A DNA stretch of 53,370 bases from an uncultured Lachnospiraceae bacterium (GCA_934294885.1 CAKRAK010000022.1:1-53370); one strand, 5' to 3'. Counted from the stretch's first letter, positions 1 through 7,643 are shown. The notes: generated by a model not told the origin, from the letters alone. Made by a program: numbers and translations.

Positions 1-192
1 CTTACGAACCTTATCCAGATCACCCATATCCATATTGACTAAGCGATTCAATTGAAAATTCAGGCTCGGATTATCATTTAGATGGTACATCCCCACCGGA
101 AGTACCATCGGCTTTAAAATATCATATTTTTTTATCTTCCATATCTGTTTCCTCTCAAAATCCACATGACCATTTGCATATATATCGGTCAT
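1..192 (-). CDS. Partial gene, N-terminal part only; possibly an alpha/beta hydrolase
   Basis: The 5' end of a minus-strand gene runs off the left edge; 64 codons are open from an ATG at 192. The predicted protein contains a segment like LNFQLNRLVN that reminds me of a clostridial alpha/beta-hydrolase family, but this is a weak recollection. The start is odd. A TTGACA-N17-TAACAT promoter (about 224 to 197) would place the transcript start almost on the ATG at 192. The only good ribosome site (AGAGG) precedes an ATG at 142 that is in another frame and stops after six codons. A run of seven A (127-133) follows that ATG, and one A fewer would join the two frames as MEDKKYDIL. The true start is therefore uncertain. 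Confidence 0.5.
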   Translation of the reverse strand, partial: MTDIYANGHVDFERKQIWKIKKYDILKPMVLPVGMYHLNDNPSLNFQLNRLVNMDMGDLDKVRK

Positions 193-300
193 GTAATTAT
201 GTTAGTCTTTTCTAACTTGTTTGTCAACAGATAAAATTTTTATTCACAATGCGACCTTGTTTCCATCTCAGCCGGCACCTTCCTCTGATTTTCATCTAAA

Positions 301-1200
301 TTAATTACTCTGCCGCTTTTCAATAATTGACGTTCTTAATTGACGCGCCGCCGAACTGATCGGGTGCGTACCATCATATACAAGACATACATTTCTTGAC
401 GGTATTTTCTCTTTCAAGGAGATTTCCACAATTTCCTTCCTGTCTATTGATTCCTGTGCCATGATTTCCGGCAAAAATGCCAATCCCAACTCACATTTTA
501 CCAATGGCAGTATCTGATCGGTCGTAGCTGTTTCGGTATCCGGTTCCAATTCTAAGCCATGGGTCAAGAACAAATCCTTATAGAACTTATACGTCATAGT
601 CTCTTTTCCCAAACATATTAACGGATAATTCTTTACTTCTTTCAAAGATAACTCCTGGCTTGCAAGTGCCGTGAAGGTTGTTCCACCAACTAATATTTCC
701 CTAAATGACTGCAACAGAATCATCTTAAGTGGTTCCTCTACATATACTGGTGTTGATACAACTGCGAAATCTACCGTTCCATTCTTCACAGCCTTGATTG
801 CTTCCGGTGTAGAATGATTATAAATCTTAAGACGTACTCCCGGATGTACCATATGAAAAGACCTTAACCTGTTTAACAGAAATATATTAAGCGCCGTCTC
901 ACTTGCACCAATTGAAATGCTTCCGTGTGAAAGACTTGTGCTCTCCGTAATCTCCTCTTCTGCTGCAAGTATCTGTGTCATTGCCGCAGACACCCGGACA
1001 TAAAGCTTCTCTCCCTCCGGAGTTAATTGCACCCCACGATTACTTCTTATAAATAATGTTGTTCCCATTTGTTGCTCTAAACAATTCATCGCCCTTGTCA
1101 CATTGGGCTGACTACTTCCTAATGTATGTGCTGCCTTTGTAAAATTCAGATACTTCGCAACATAATAGAAAATTTTATAATATTCAAAGTTAACATTCAT
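301..1200 (-). CDS. LysR-family transcriptional regulator
   Basis: A 299-residue LysR-type regulator, the normal family length. The N-terminal winged helix-turn-helix (about residues 1-60, with NFTKAAHTLGSSQPNVTRAM as recognition region) is followed by a periplasmic-binding-protein-like effector domain (about 90-295). I chose the ATG at 1200 rather than the in-frame upstream codon at 1215, because AGGAGG lies between them, six bases before 1200. It is divergent from the thrE-purA-pyrB operon, and a T-N11-A palindrome lies between them, as expected for a LysR protein controlling the divergent unit. The effector is not identifiable; given the neighbours, an amino acid or nucleotide precursor is plausible inference. 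Confidence 0.93.
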   Translation of the reverse strand: MNVNFEYYKIFYYVAKYLNFTKAAHTLGSSQPNVTRAMNCLEQQMGTTLFIRSNRGVQLTPEGEKLYVRVSAAMTQILAAEEEITESTSLSHGSISIGASETALNIFLLNRLRSFHMVHPGVRLKIYNHSTPEAIKAVKNGTVDFAVVSTPVYVEEPLKMILLQSFREILVGGTTFTALASQELSLKEVKNYPLICLGKETMTYKFYKDLFLTHGLELEPDTETATTDQILPLVKCELGLAFLPEIMAQESIDRKEIVEISLKEKIPSRNVCLVYDGTHPISSAARQLRTSIIEKRQSN

Positions 1201-1228
1201 AAATAACCTCCTCATTATATCAAATAAT

Positions 1229-1241
1229 TATAACAGTTATA
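1229..1241. promoter_or_regulatory. Candidate LysR-type operator (T-N11-A palindrome)
   Basis: TATAACAGTTATA is a perfect 6-1-6 inverted repeat that matches the LysR-family T-N11-A rule. Its centre lies about 55 bases upstream of the predicted thrE transcript start, close to the usual -65 position of LysR recognition sites, and about 35 bases upstream of the lysR start codon. Confidence 0.55.
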
Positions 1242-1253
1242 TCAATTATGTTT

Positions 1254-1282
1254 TTTACTTATTGTTAAGCCAATAGTATAAT
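1254..1282 (+). promoter_or_regulatory. Predicted promoter of the thrE-purA-pyrB operon
   Basis: TTTACT (1254-1259), a 17-base spacer and a perfect TATAAT (1277-1282). The weak -35 hexamer with a strong -10 fits an activator-dependent promoter and lies just downstream of the T-N11-A palindrome. Confidence 0.6.
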
Positions 1283-1319
1283 CGAATCGAAATAGAAATA
1301 CAAGAAGGAGCTGAGCATT

Positions 1320-1415
1320 ATGACTGTTTTCCCACAAGAAGAAAAAAACAAAATTTTGTCCAACTTAGAACATCATGCAGAGAAAACGGAGGCGAATAGC
1401 TATGTCAAAGACTAA
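1320..1415 (+). CDS. Possible 31-codon leader peptide ahead of the exporter gene
   Basis: A short open frame with ATG at 1320, preceded by AAGGAG at a 9-base distance, encodes a charged 31-residue peptide beginning MTVFPQEEKNK. Its stop codon (1413-1415) lies inside the first codons of the exporter gene, overlapping its ATG at 1402 by 14 bases. This arrangement suggests translational coupling or a leader function. It is the first translatable frame after the predicted promoter. I know no homologue; it may be a chance frame. Confidence 0.4.
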   Translation: MTVFPQEEKNKILSNLEHHAEKTEANSYVKD

Positions 1416-2742
1416 TTATATTGACATCATGGAAAAGAACCATATGGAAATACCCTGGCATGACTATACCAATGCAGACAGCAATGTGCTGATTGCCGAG
1501 GCAGACCTGATCGAGAAAGCCTCCGTCATCGGTCGTGTTGGTTTAATTATGCTTTCTTGCGGAACAGGAGCCTGGCGAGTCCGGACTTCCATGAATAAGC
1601 TTTCAAAAGAGTTGGGAGTTACATGCACCGTTGACGTCGGACTCATGTCGATTGAATTTAACTGCTTTGACGGTAATGACTGCGTTTCACAATCACTCAG
1701 TATTGCAAATACCGGTGTAAACACTTCAAAACTGTATCGCATGGAGCAATTCGTTGATAACTTTCCAAACGAGGAATCACATTTGACTGGTGAAATGATT
1801 CATAAACGACTAGATGAGATTGAACAGATTCATGCACTATATTCCCCCGCCAAATTAGGTCTTGCCGCAGCACTTGCATGTTGTGCCTTTACATTTCTTC
1901 TTGGTGGCGGTCCAATTGAAATGATCCTTGCCTTTATCGCCGCCGGTATTGGTAATCTGATTCGAACAAAACTAATCAAACATCACTTTACCTTGTATTT
2001 AAATATAGCGGCATCCATATCCGCATCCTGTCTGATATACGCAATGTTACTAAAGCTTGCAATCATGCTATTTCATATTCCCGCTGTCCACGAAGCCGGT
2101 TATATATGTTCCATGCTCTTCATCATACCCGGATTTCCATTTATTACAAGCGGAATTGACTTGGCTAAGTTAGATCTTCGTTCCGGCCTTGAGAGACTTA
2201 CCTATTCTATTATCATTGTACTGGTTGCCACTGTTTTTGCCTGGATCATGGCATTGCTATTGCATCTGCAACCCGAAGATTTTTCCGAGCTGAATCTTGA
2301 TAATATAACCCATCTGCTCTTAAGATTAATCACCAGTTTCTGTGGGGTATTTGGCTTTTCAATTATGTTTAACAGTTCCATTCCTATGGCTGCTACCGCC
2401 GCACTGATTGGAGCTGTTGCTAACACATTACGTCTGGAACTTATTGATTTTACAGGAATGCCTGCTGCCGTTGCGGCATTTGTCGGAGCGCTTGCCGCCG
2501 GACTTCTTGCTTCTGCCATCAAGCAATATAACGGATATCCACGTATATCATTAACCGTTCCATCCATTGTTATTATGGTTCCCGGACTTTACTTATACCG
2601 TGCAATATACAACTTTGGCATAATGTCCTTAACCGATGCTGTTTCATGGTTTACATCTGCTATTTTAATCATTACAGCTCTTCCTCTCGGACTTATTTTT
2701 GCCAGAATTCTTACGGATCGAACCTTCCGCTACTGCACGTAA
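1402..2742 (+). CDS. Threonine/serine exporter family (ThrE-like) membrane protein
   Basis: A 446-residue protein in which the cytoplasmic ThrE/DUF1212 part comes first (about residues 20-150, with LIEKASVIGRVGLIMLSCGTGAWRV split by the usual conserved G and R residues), followed by about ten membrane segments covering both DUF1212 and DUF3815-type halves (about 155-445). Family members export threonine or serine; some relatives carry dicarboxylates or other small acids. The start at 1402 is chosen because GGAGG lies nine bases upstream; a frame extends back to 1375 without a ribosome site. It is first of the thrE-purA-pyrB set, 44 bases before purA. The substrate cannot be told from sequence; aspartate-linked metabolism is suggested by the neighbours only. 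Confidence 0.85.
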   Translation: MSKTNYIDIMEKNHMEIPWHDYTNADSNVLIAEADLIEKASVIGRVGLIMLSCGTGAWRVRTSMNKLSKELGVTCTVDVGLMSIEFNCFDGNDCVSQSLSIANTGVNTSKLYRMEQFVDNFPNEESHLTGEMIHKRLDEIEQIHALYSPAKLGLAAALACCAFTFLLGGGPIEMILAFIAAGIGNLIRTKLIKHHFTLYLNIAASISASCLIYAMLLKLAIMLFHIPAVHEAGYICSMLFIIPGFPFITSGIDLAKLDLRSGLERLTYSIIIVLVATVFAWIMALLLHLQPEDFSELNLDNITHLLLRLITSFCGVFGFSIMFNSSIPMAATAALIGAVANTLRLELIDFTGMPAAVAAFVGALAAGLLASAIKQYNGYPRISLTVPSIVIMVPGLYLYRAIYNFGIMSLTDAVSWFTSAILIITALPLGLIFARILTDRTFRYCT

Positions 2743-2786
2743 TGCTAACCAAAAAATATTTATTTATATAAGGAGGATATTATATT

Positions 2787-4088
2787 ATGCTAACATCTGT
2801 AACAGGTATCAATTGGGGCGACGAGGGAAAAGGACGGGTCATTGACCTTCTTTCCGAACAGGCAGACATTGTTGTGCGCTATCAGGGTGGCAACAATGCA
2901 GGACATACGGTAGTAACCGATCAGGGAAAATTCATTTTGAATCTCCTTCCTTCCGGAATCCTTCACAAAAACGTTGTATGTATACTTGGAGATGGTATGG
3001 TCATTGACCTAGAACATCTTACAAAGGAAATTACTCAAATAGAAAAGCGAGGAATCTCCATAGATGCCAATCATTTAAAGCTATCTAAAAAAGCTACCAT
3101 TTCCATGCCTTGGCATAGAATTCAAGATGAGTTGGAAGAGGCTCGTCTTGCAAAAACCGGCTCTGCTTTCGGCTCAACCAAAAGAGGAATCGCCTATGCC
3201 TACAGTGATAAATACCGAAAAAAAACACTTCGTCTCGGAGATCTGCTTCATTTAGATGACGAAACGATACAGGCACGGCTAAAGACTATTTTAGAATCAA
3301 AGAACTTAGAGTTTTCCGGTTGCTATCATCAGGAACCAATGTCCTACCCTGCACTTCTTGCCTGGTGCCAGGAACAAGCCACAAAATTCAATCCGTATAT
3401 ATGTGATACCGGTTCCTACATAGACCATGCACTTTCCGAAGGCAAAAATGTTATTTTAGAGGCTCAGCTTGGTGCCTTAAGGGATATTGACTACGGTATA
3501 TTTCCATATACATCCAGTTCCTCTACAATTTCAGCCTATGGTCCGATTGGAGCAGGCATCCCCGGCAGACATGCAGATTATGTAGTAGGTGTTCTGAAAG
3601 CTTATTCCACCTGTGTCGGAGCCGGACCTTTTATAGCAGAACATGCAGTCTCCGAAGCATGGCAGCAGGATCTTCGTATTGCCGGAAGTGAATTCGGTGC
3701 TGCAACAGGACGCCCTCGCCGTGTAGGACCTTTTGATGCTGTAGCAAGTCGATACGGTCTAAAATGTCAGAAAGCTGACAAAATTGCTCTTACCAAATTA
3801 GATGTATTAAGTTCCATGAAGGAAATTCCAATCATCACAGGATACAAGGACACAAGGGGTTCCCTAGTAGAGTTCGACCCAACCGATAACTTAGATCATT
3901 GTACACCTATTGTTTATACTCTGCCCGGCTGGCAAGAAGATATCTCAAAATGCAGAACATATAAAGCGCTCCCCTTAAATGCCCGCAACTACATTCAAAC
4001 AATTGAGGACATGCTGCATGCAGAGATTAACTTTATTTCTGTTGGTGCAAAACGTGAAGAATACTTACTTAAAGGAGAATGGATATGA
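2787..4088 (+). CDS. purA: Adenylosuccinate synthetase (divergent paralogue)
   Basis: Catalyses IMP + aspartate + GTP to adenylosuccinate, the first committed step to AMP. The length (433 residues) is normal. Visible landmarks are the GDEGKG loop at residues 11-16 with catalytic Asp12, the GGNNAGHTVV block, the ATGRPRRVGPFDAV arginine segment and LTKLDVL for guanine binding. Several usually invariant blocks are altered: the GIGPAY signature reads GIAYAY, and the usual QGALLDxDHGTYPFVTSS region reads QLGALRDIDYGIFPYTSSS. It therefore looks like a second, divergent PurA rather than the canonical one. AGGAGG lies ten bases upstream. The stop overlaps pyrB by four bases (ATGA), so the two are translationally coupled. 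Confidence 0.9.
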   Translation: MLTSVTGINWGDEGKGRVIDLLSEQADIVVRYQGGNNAGHTVVTDQGKFILNLLPSGILHKNVVCILGDGMVIDLEHLTKEITQIEKRGISIDANHLKLSKKATISMPWHRIQDELEEARLAKTGSAFGSTKRGIAYAYSDKYRKKTLRLGDLLHLDDETIQARLKTILESKNLEFSGCYHQEPMSYPALLAWCQEQATKFNPYICDTGSYIDHALSEGKNVILEAQLGALRDIDYGIFPYTSSSSTISAYGPIGAGIPGRHADYVVGVLKAYSTCVGAGPFIAEHAVSEAWQQDLRIAGSEFGAATGRPRRVGPFDAVASRYGLKCQKADKIALTKLDVLSSMKEIPIITGYKDTRGSLVEFDPTDNLDHCTPIVYTLPGWQEDISKCRTYKALPLNARNYIQTIEDMLHAEINFISVGAKREEYLLKGEWI

Positions 4089-5038
4089 GACATTTAATCA
4101 CCCCTACGGACTTAACCGTGAAAGAAACCTTAGACATTTTAGACCTTGCAGAACGCATCCGATCCAATCCTACATTGTATCGTCACGTTGCTGACGGCAG
4201 GCAGCTTGCTACTCTTTTTTATGAGCCCAGCACCCGAACACGTTTGTCTTTCGAATCTGCCATGCTAAGTCTTGGCGGACAAACACTTGGATTTTCCAGT
4301 GCCGACCAATCAAGTGCAACCAAAGGCGAAACTGTAGCCGATACTACCCGTGTGATAAGCTGTTATGCAGATATTATAGCAATGCGGCATCCCAAAGAAG
4401 GTGCCCCCCTCCGTGCATCCATGTACTCTAAGATTCCGATTATCAATGCCGGAGATGGCGGACATGCACATCCAACCCAGACGATGATTGATCTAATGAC
4501 TATCCGACAACGCAAAGGAAAACTTAACAATCTAACAATTGGATTTTGCGGTGATCTTAAATTTGGACGAACTGTTCATTCTTTGGTAAGCAGTTTAGTA
4601 CGTTTCCCGGATAACCGATTCTATTTTATATCACCGGAAGAATTATGTATTCCGGACTACATAAAAACAGATATATTGGAACCAGCCCATTCCGTATACA
4701 ATGAGGTCTTCAGCTTAGAAAATACTCTGCCACAATTAGATGTCCTATATATGACAAGAGTCCAGAAGGAACGTTTCTTCAACGAGGAGGAATACACTCG
4801 GTTAAAGGATGTCTATATTCTCAATGAGGAAAAATTGCAACAGGCTAAAGATGATATGCCGGTTCTCCATCCTCTTCCAAGGGTTGACGAAATCTCACTT
4901 GATGTGGATGATGATCCAAGAGCCGCTTATTTTGATCAAGTTCAGAACGGAAAATATATACGAATGGCGCTCATCATGTGTCTGTTAGGTATCCCTGATC
5001 CTGTCACAGGAAAAACAATTTTGAATCTCAATTTTTAG
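4085..5038 (+). CDS. pyrB: Aspartate carbamoyltransferase catalytic subunit
   Basis: Joins carbamoyl phosphate and aspartate to give carbamoyl aspartate, the committed step of pyrimidine synthesis. The 317-residue protein has the carbamoyl-phosphate loop YEPSTRTRLSF (Ser49-Thr52), HPTQTMIDLMT and LHPLPRVDEI, all typical of the family. The start at 4085 is preferred over 4079 because GGAG is seven bases upstream and it gives the ATGA overlap with purA. No pyrI regulatory subunit gene and no other pyr gene is next to it, so it would act as an unregulated trimer or use a subunit encoded elsewhere. It shares the aspartate substrate with PurA, an unusual pairing. Confidence 0.95.
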   Translation: MRHLITPTDLTVKETLDILDLAERIRSNPTLYRHVADGRQLATLFYEPSTRTRLSFESAMLSLGGQTLGFSSADQSSATKGETVADTTRVISCYADIIAMRHPKEGAPLRASMYSKIPIINAGDGGHAHPTQTMIDLMTIRQRKGKLNNLTIGFCGDLKFGRTVHSLVSSLVRFPDNRFYFISPEELCIPDYIKTDILEPAHSVYNEVFSLENTLPQLDVLYMTRVQKERFFNEEEYTRLKDVYILNEEKLQQAKDDMPVLHPLPRVDEISLDVDDDPRAAYFDQVQNGKYIRMALIMCLLGIPDPVTGKTILNLNF

Positions 5039-5091
5039 CGGAACAACATAAGTAATTATTAATCTCTATATGGTTTATCTTATACAAAACA

Positions 5092-5133
5092 CAAAAAAGG
5101 CTATTCAGAACGAATCACCTAGTCTGAATAGCC
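5092..5133 (-). terminator. Rho-independent terminator after the toxin gene
   Basis: An 11-bp perfect stem GGCTATTCAGA/TCTGAATAGCC (5099-5109, 5123-5133). On the minus strand it is followed by six T, so it ends the toxin-antitoxin transcript; it may also weaken read-through from pyrB. Confidence 0.8.
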
Positions 5134-5141
5134 CAAGTATA

Positions 5142-5453
5142 TTACAATTTATTTTTATAATTCTCTAACTGGTGAAAAATACCCACTACATTTACTACAT
5201 CTACTCTCACATCAAAAATGACAATATAATTCATCTGTGGCACAATTGCCTCCCGATACCCTTTCTTAGCAAGATATAAATCTCTACATTCTGCAAATTG
5301 AAAAGGATTAACCTCCAGCCTATCATAGATAGCGTCAATACAATCTAACAAATGCTTCGCTGCTTGTTCATTCTTTAAACGATAAATCAAATGATACACA
5401 AGATTATCAAGCAATCCATCGGCATACTCTGTAACATTTAATTTATAAGCCAT
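5142..5453 (-). CDS. RelE/ParE-superfamily toxin
   Basis: A 103-residue small basic protein of the ParE/RelE plasmid-stabilisation superfamily. Visible are the N-terminal VTEYADGLLDNLVYHLI helix region, a NPFQFAE block in the middle and the closing strand pattern YIVIFDVRVDVVNVVGIFHQ. RelE-type members cut mRNA in the ribosome while ParE-type members inhibit gyrase; I cannot decide which here. The start at 5453 has GAGGA six bases upstream and overlaps the antitoxin stop by 11 bases, the usual antitoxin-first coupled order. An upstream extension to 5489 has no ribosome site. Confidence 0.85.
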   Translation of the reverse strand: MAYKLNVTEYADGLLDNLVYHLIYRLKNEQAAKHLLDCIDAIYDRLEVNPFQFAECRDLYLAKKGYREAIVPQMNYIVIFDVRVDVVNVVGIFHQLENYKNKL

Positions 5454-5703
5454 ACTTTGTCCTCGTTTCTTTAAGTGCCACTCTGGCATCCTTCACCTGC
5501 CCCGCCTCTATCTGCTTTTCAGATATCTCTATATCTCTGTACATGGCAATCTGTTTCATGGTTGACTCATAGCTCTCCATACTCATAATCACCATATCCC
5601 CATAACCATTTTTCGTAATATAAATCGGCTCCTCTGTCTTATGACACATATCAGATATCTCTGATGTATTCTTCAAATCTTTGATTGGAATTATTTGTGG
5701 CAT
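5443..5703 (-). CDS. Phd/YefM-family antitoxin
   Basis: An 86-residue antitoxin. The N-terminal MPQIIPIKDLKNTSEISDM and ITKNGYGDMVIMSMESYE segments match the Phd/YefM DNA-binding fold; the C-terminal helix should wrap and neutralise the toxin. The start at 5703 has AGGAGG eight bases upstream. It is the first gene of a two-gene operon and probably represses its own promoter with the toxin. The pair sits just outside the att repeat of the neighbouring element, so it appears to be chromosomal. Confidence 0.88.
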   Translation of the reverse strand: MPQIIPIKDLKNTSEISDMCHKTEEPIYITKNGYGDMVIMSMESYESTMKQIAMYRDIEISEKQIEAGQVKDARVALKETRTKYGL

Positions 5704-5725
5704 AATATACACCTCCTTTAAGGTC

Positions 5726-5757
5726 TAATTATACCATAATTATATCCTTTTACAACT
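5726..5757 (-). promoter_or_regulatory. Toxin-antitoxin promoter with direct-repeat operator
   Basis: On the minus strand TTGTAA, 16 bases and TATAAT. TAATTATA occurs twice (5726-5733 and 5737-5744), exactly 11 bp apart and therefore on the same helix face. One copy includes the -10 hexamer. This is a good candidate for antitoxin autoregulation. Confidence 0.55.
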
Positions 5758-5809
5758 CAAAAAAACAGGGCAAACCAAACTGACTTTCATCCAATTTGAT
5801 TTACCCTGT
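5758..5809 (-). terminator. Terminator, probably the original one of the GGGtGRT operon
   Basis: ACAGGG (5765-5770) pairs with CCCTGT (5804-5809). On the minus strand the stem extends to about 15 bp with G-U pairs and is followed by seven T. It lies 48 bases downstream of the displaced GGGtGRT gene end at 5857. It therefore looks like the native terminator now cut off from its operon by the insertion. Confidence 0.75.
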
Positions 5810-5853
5810 AAATGCTCATTCTAAGCGGTTTTATGTGATTTTAATCCACTTTT

Positions 5854-5893
5854 TATTTAGAATTTACCAGCCTTTGCTGCTTCCTCGATGGAA
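5854..5893 (-). repeat. Left attachment-site repeat; displaced end of the GGGtGRT gene
   Basis: Forty bases identical to 10629-10668 except at one position. Read on the minus strand it still encodes the last eleven residues and the stop codon of the GGGtGRT protein, but it is no longer attached to the gene. Homology stops abruptly at both sides. Confidence 0.8.
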
Positions 5894-5921
5894 TCAATGC
5901 ACCCAGTAAATTCAAGATAAA

Positions 5922-6113
5922 TCAAGCATGTGTGGCTTTCAGTGTGGCTTTTCGTCCAATAGCTACAACAAAGCTAAACAATTTTCCTTCTATAATAAAT
6001 GTGATACTATCCAGTCTACAATGATGAATTTTGTCCACTATAACATCAATTTCATAAGTCCGCAAGCTTGTCACTACTTTTTTATTATTGCTATACTGAC
6101 ATTGTAATCTCAC
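5922..6113 (-). CDS. Small protein next to the left att site, possible recombinase remnant
   Basis: A 63-residue frame starting with GTG at 6113 and overlapping the stop of the upstream gene by four bases (GTGA), so it can be translated by coupling. The segment LRTYEIDVIVDKIHHCRLD followed by a short beta-like ITFIIEGKLF resembles the very C-terminal strand region of large serine recombinases, and its place beside the att repeat is where an integrase gene would be expected. The similarity is loose and the rest of such an enzyme is absent. It may be a decayed tail or an unrelated small protein. Confidence 0.4.
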   Translation of the reverse strand: MRLQCQYSNNKKVVTSLRTYEIDVIVDKIHHCRLDSITFIIEGKLFSFVVAIGRKATLKATHA

Positions 6114-7066
6114 TTTACTTTTGCCGCAATTTTACTAAGAGATACTGCCATATTTTTCTCATCCTCTTCATCTCTTCGTATTTTTTCTAATTGTCTAAAC
6201 ACCATTATTATAAAAGCCTGCATAACAGGATAAAATTCTATACACTCATCTTCGCTCAGTTCATGTATTCCTTTACTAATAATTCCATAGAATACAGTAT
6301 TATTAACAAATGTTTTCGGAAGATAATCTTTCAGCATTTTTACTTTCTCATCCACATGTGCTGAATCAAAGTCTTCTTGCTTAAATTTTCCGTCCTTAAT
6401 TGCAGTTTTGCTAGCAGTTACAATAATTCGTTCAAATATTCTTCTAAGATATACAAATGAACCCACTCCAATTCCAGATGCATATAAACCATTAGCTCTT
6501 TTTAACTCTCGCTCATCTTCCTTAGACATAACTTTCTTATATTCCTTCAACTCAGGCAATAACAAATCTGCATAGGTTGGATACTGACCAATCTTTATCA
6601 TCTGATTTCCACATGTAGAAACCACAAAATCCATATGATGTGTACCATCCATTGCACATATAAACTTAAATACCATTAATCTAGTATCTTCTTCCATAGA
6701 TTTATTAGTCCATACCCAAGGATCTTCTGGTGCATCTGCAAATTTAGGCTGAGGTTTTTGCAAAATTCTTTGCCACGACGCAATTTGACCTCCCAAAGGA
6801 CTACAAACAAACACACCAGTATGTTCATCATAGTCATAATATGGAATATCCTTACTATAAAACACTCGGCGTTCCCTACATTTAGGGCAATAACAATCTA
6901 TTTTCACGTTCCCATCTGCCAAATCGGCAAGTTCAAAAATATTATCCTTTGTAATTTCTATCTTATCATACAACCCCTCATTTACAAGGAAATCACCAAA
7001 TACATTATTTGTACTTTTTATCTCTCTTGGTGAACATGAATCAAACACATTATGCGTTGTTTTCAT
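6110..7066 (-). CDS. Uncharacterised protein with a zinc-ribbon-like N-terminus
   Basis: A 318-residue soluble protein that I do not recognise by name. The N-terminal half has CYCPKC (about residue 60) and a later single Cys-Gly (STCGN), suggesting a zinc-ribbon-like fold. The C-terminal half is helical and contains GIGVGSFVYLRRIFERII and SKGIHELSEDEC, patterns I have seen in uncharacterised proteins of mobile regions; the His-Glu-Leu motif and helical make-up are faintly HEPN-like, which is inference. ATG 7066 was chosen because GGGGAG lies nine bases upstream. It is the largest unknown cargo gene of the element, and a defence or regulatory role is possible but unsupported. Confidence 0.7.
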   Translation of the reverse strand: MKTTHNVFDSCSPREIKSTNNVFGDFLVNEGLYDKIEITKDNIFELADLADGNVKIDCYCPKCRERRVFYSKDIPYYDYDEHTGVFVCSPLGGQIASWQRILQKPQPKFADAPEDPWVWTNKSMEEDTRLMVFKFICAMDGTHHMDFVVSTCGNQMIKIGQYPTYADLLLPELKEYKKVMSKEDERELKRANGLYASGIGVGSFVYLRRIFERIIVTASKTAIKDGKFKQEDFDSAHVDEKVKMLKDYLPKTFVNNTVFYGIISKGIHELSEDECIEFYPVMQAFIIMVFRQLEKIRRDEEDEKNMAVSLSKIAAKVK

Positions 7067-7138
7067 TTTTAGCATCTCCCCTCTACCCATTTAAGCACAA
7101 CAGATCTTTTTATACAAACTATAATTAATCTCATTAGC

Positions 7139-7200
7139 TATGATATCATAAAAATAGATAGGTTGCATATATAAAATATGTTTCATAATTTGTTTCATAA
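7139..7200. promoter_or_regulatory. Palindrome and twin direct repeats in an intergenic gap
   Basis: Contains the perfect 12-bp palindrome TATGATATCATA (7139-7150) and two copies of TGTTTCATAA (7179-7188, 7191-7200) spaced 12 bp apart. Both lie between the Xis-like gene and the unknown gene. They are candidate binding sites for the Xis-like protein or another element regulator. Confidence 0.35.
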
Positions 7201-7237
7201 AATCGCACTCAAAGCCCAAAAACATTTGCCATATAAA

Positions 7238-7444
7238 TTAAACACGATACCCCGTATACTCATAAAACAGCTTTGGACTTATATAGAAGTCATACTGAGT
7301 AGAGCCTTCCTTCTTATACGCTAATCCAATAGGCAATAACTTGTTTATCATCGCCTGCCGTATAAACTGCTGGTCTTTTCCCATAATCTTTGCCGCATCG
7401 GCTACTGGAATGTTCCTTCCATCAAATACTAAATCCTGTTCCAT
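7238..7444 (-). CDS. Small excisionase-like DNA-binding protein
   Basis: A 68-residue protein. The segment IPVADAAKIMGKDQQFIRQAM is the winged-helix (MerR/excisionase-type) pattern found in small proteins of conjugative transposons and phages; the C-terminal YISPKLFYEYTGY is typical of the same group. AGGAGG lies seven bases before ATG 7444. Its place within the att-bounded element, near a serine recombinase and next to twin direct repeats, fits a role in excision or transcription of the element. The family assignment is by pattern only. Confidence 0.7.
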   Translation of the reverse strand: MEQDLVFDGRNIPVADAAKIMGKDQQFIRQAMINKLLPIGLAYKKEGSTQYDFYISPKLFYEYTGYRV

Positions 7445-7549
7445 AATTCAACCTCCTGAAAAATAATAAATTTAATTTTGATAGAATCCCAGCGACTTGG
7501 TTATCGCCTCATTTCTGACCATCCATTTCTTATAAAACCCAATAAAATA

Positions 7550-7585
7550 GACCTCCTGCTGACCAATATCAACCAGCAAGAAGTC
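7550..7585 (-). terminator. Terminator after the serine recombinase gene
   Basis: GACCTCCTGCTG (7550-7561) and CAGCAAGAAGTC (7574-7585) form a 12-bp stem on the minus strand with two G-U pairs, followed by a T-rich stretch. Confidence 0.65.
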
Positions 7586-7643
7586 TTGACATACCCCATT
7601 GTATATTCAAAACAAAATTCATACCACTAACAACTATATAATT

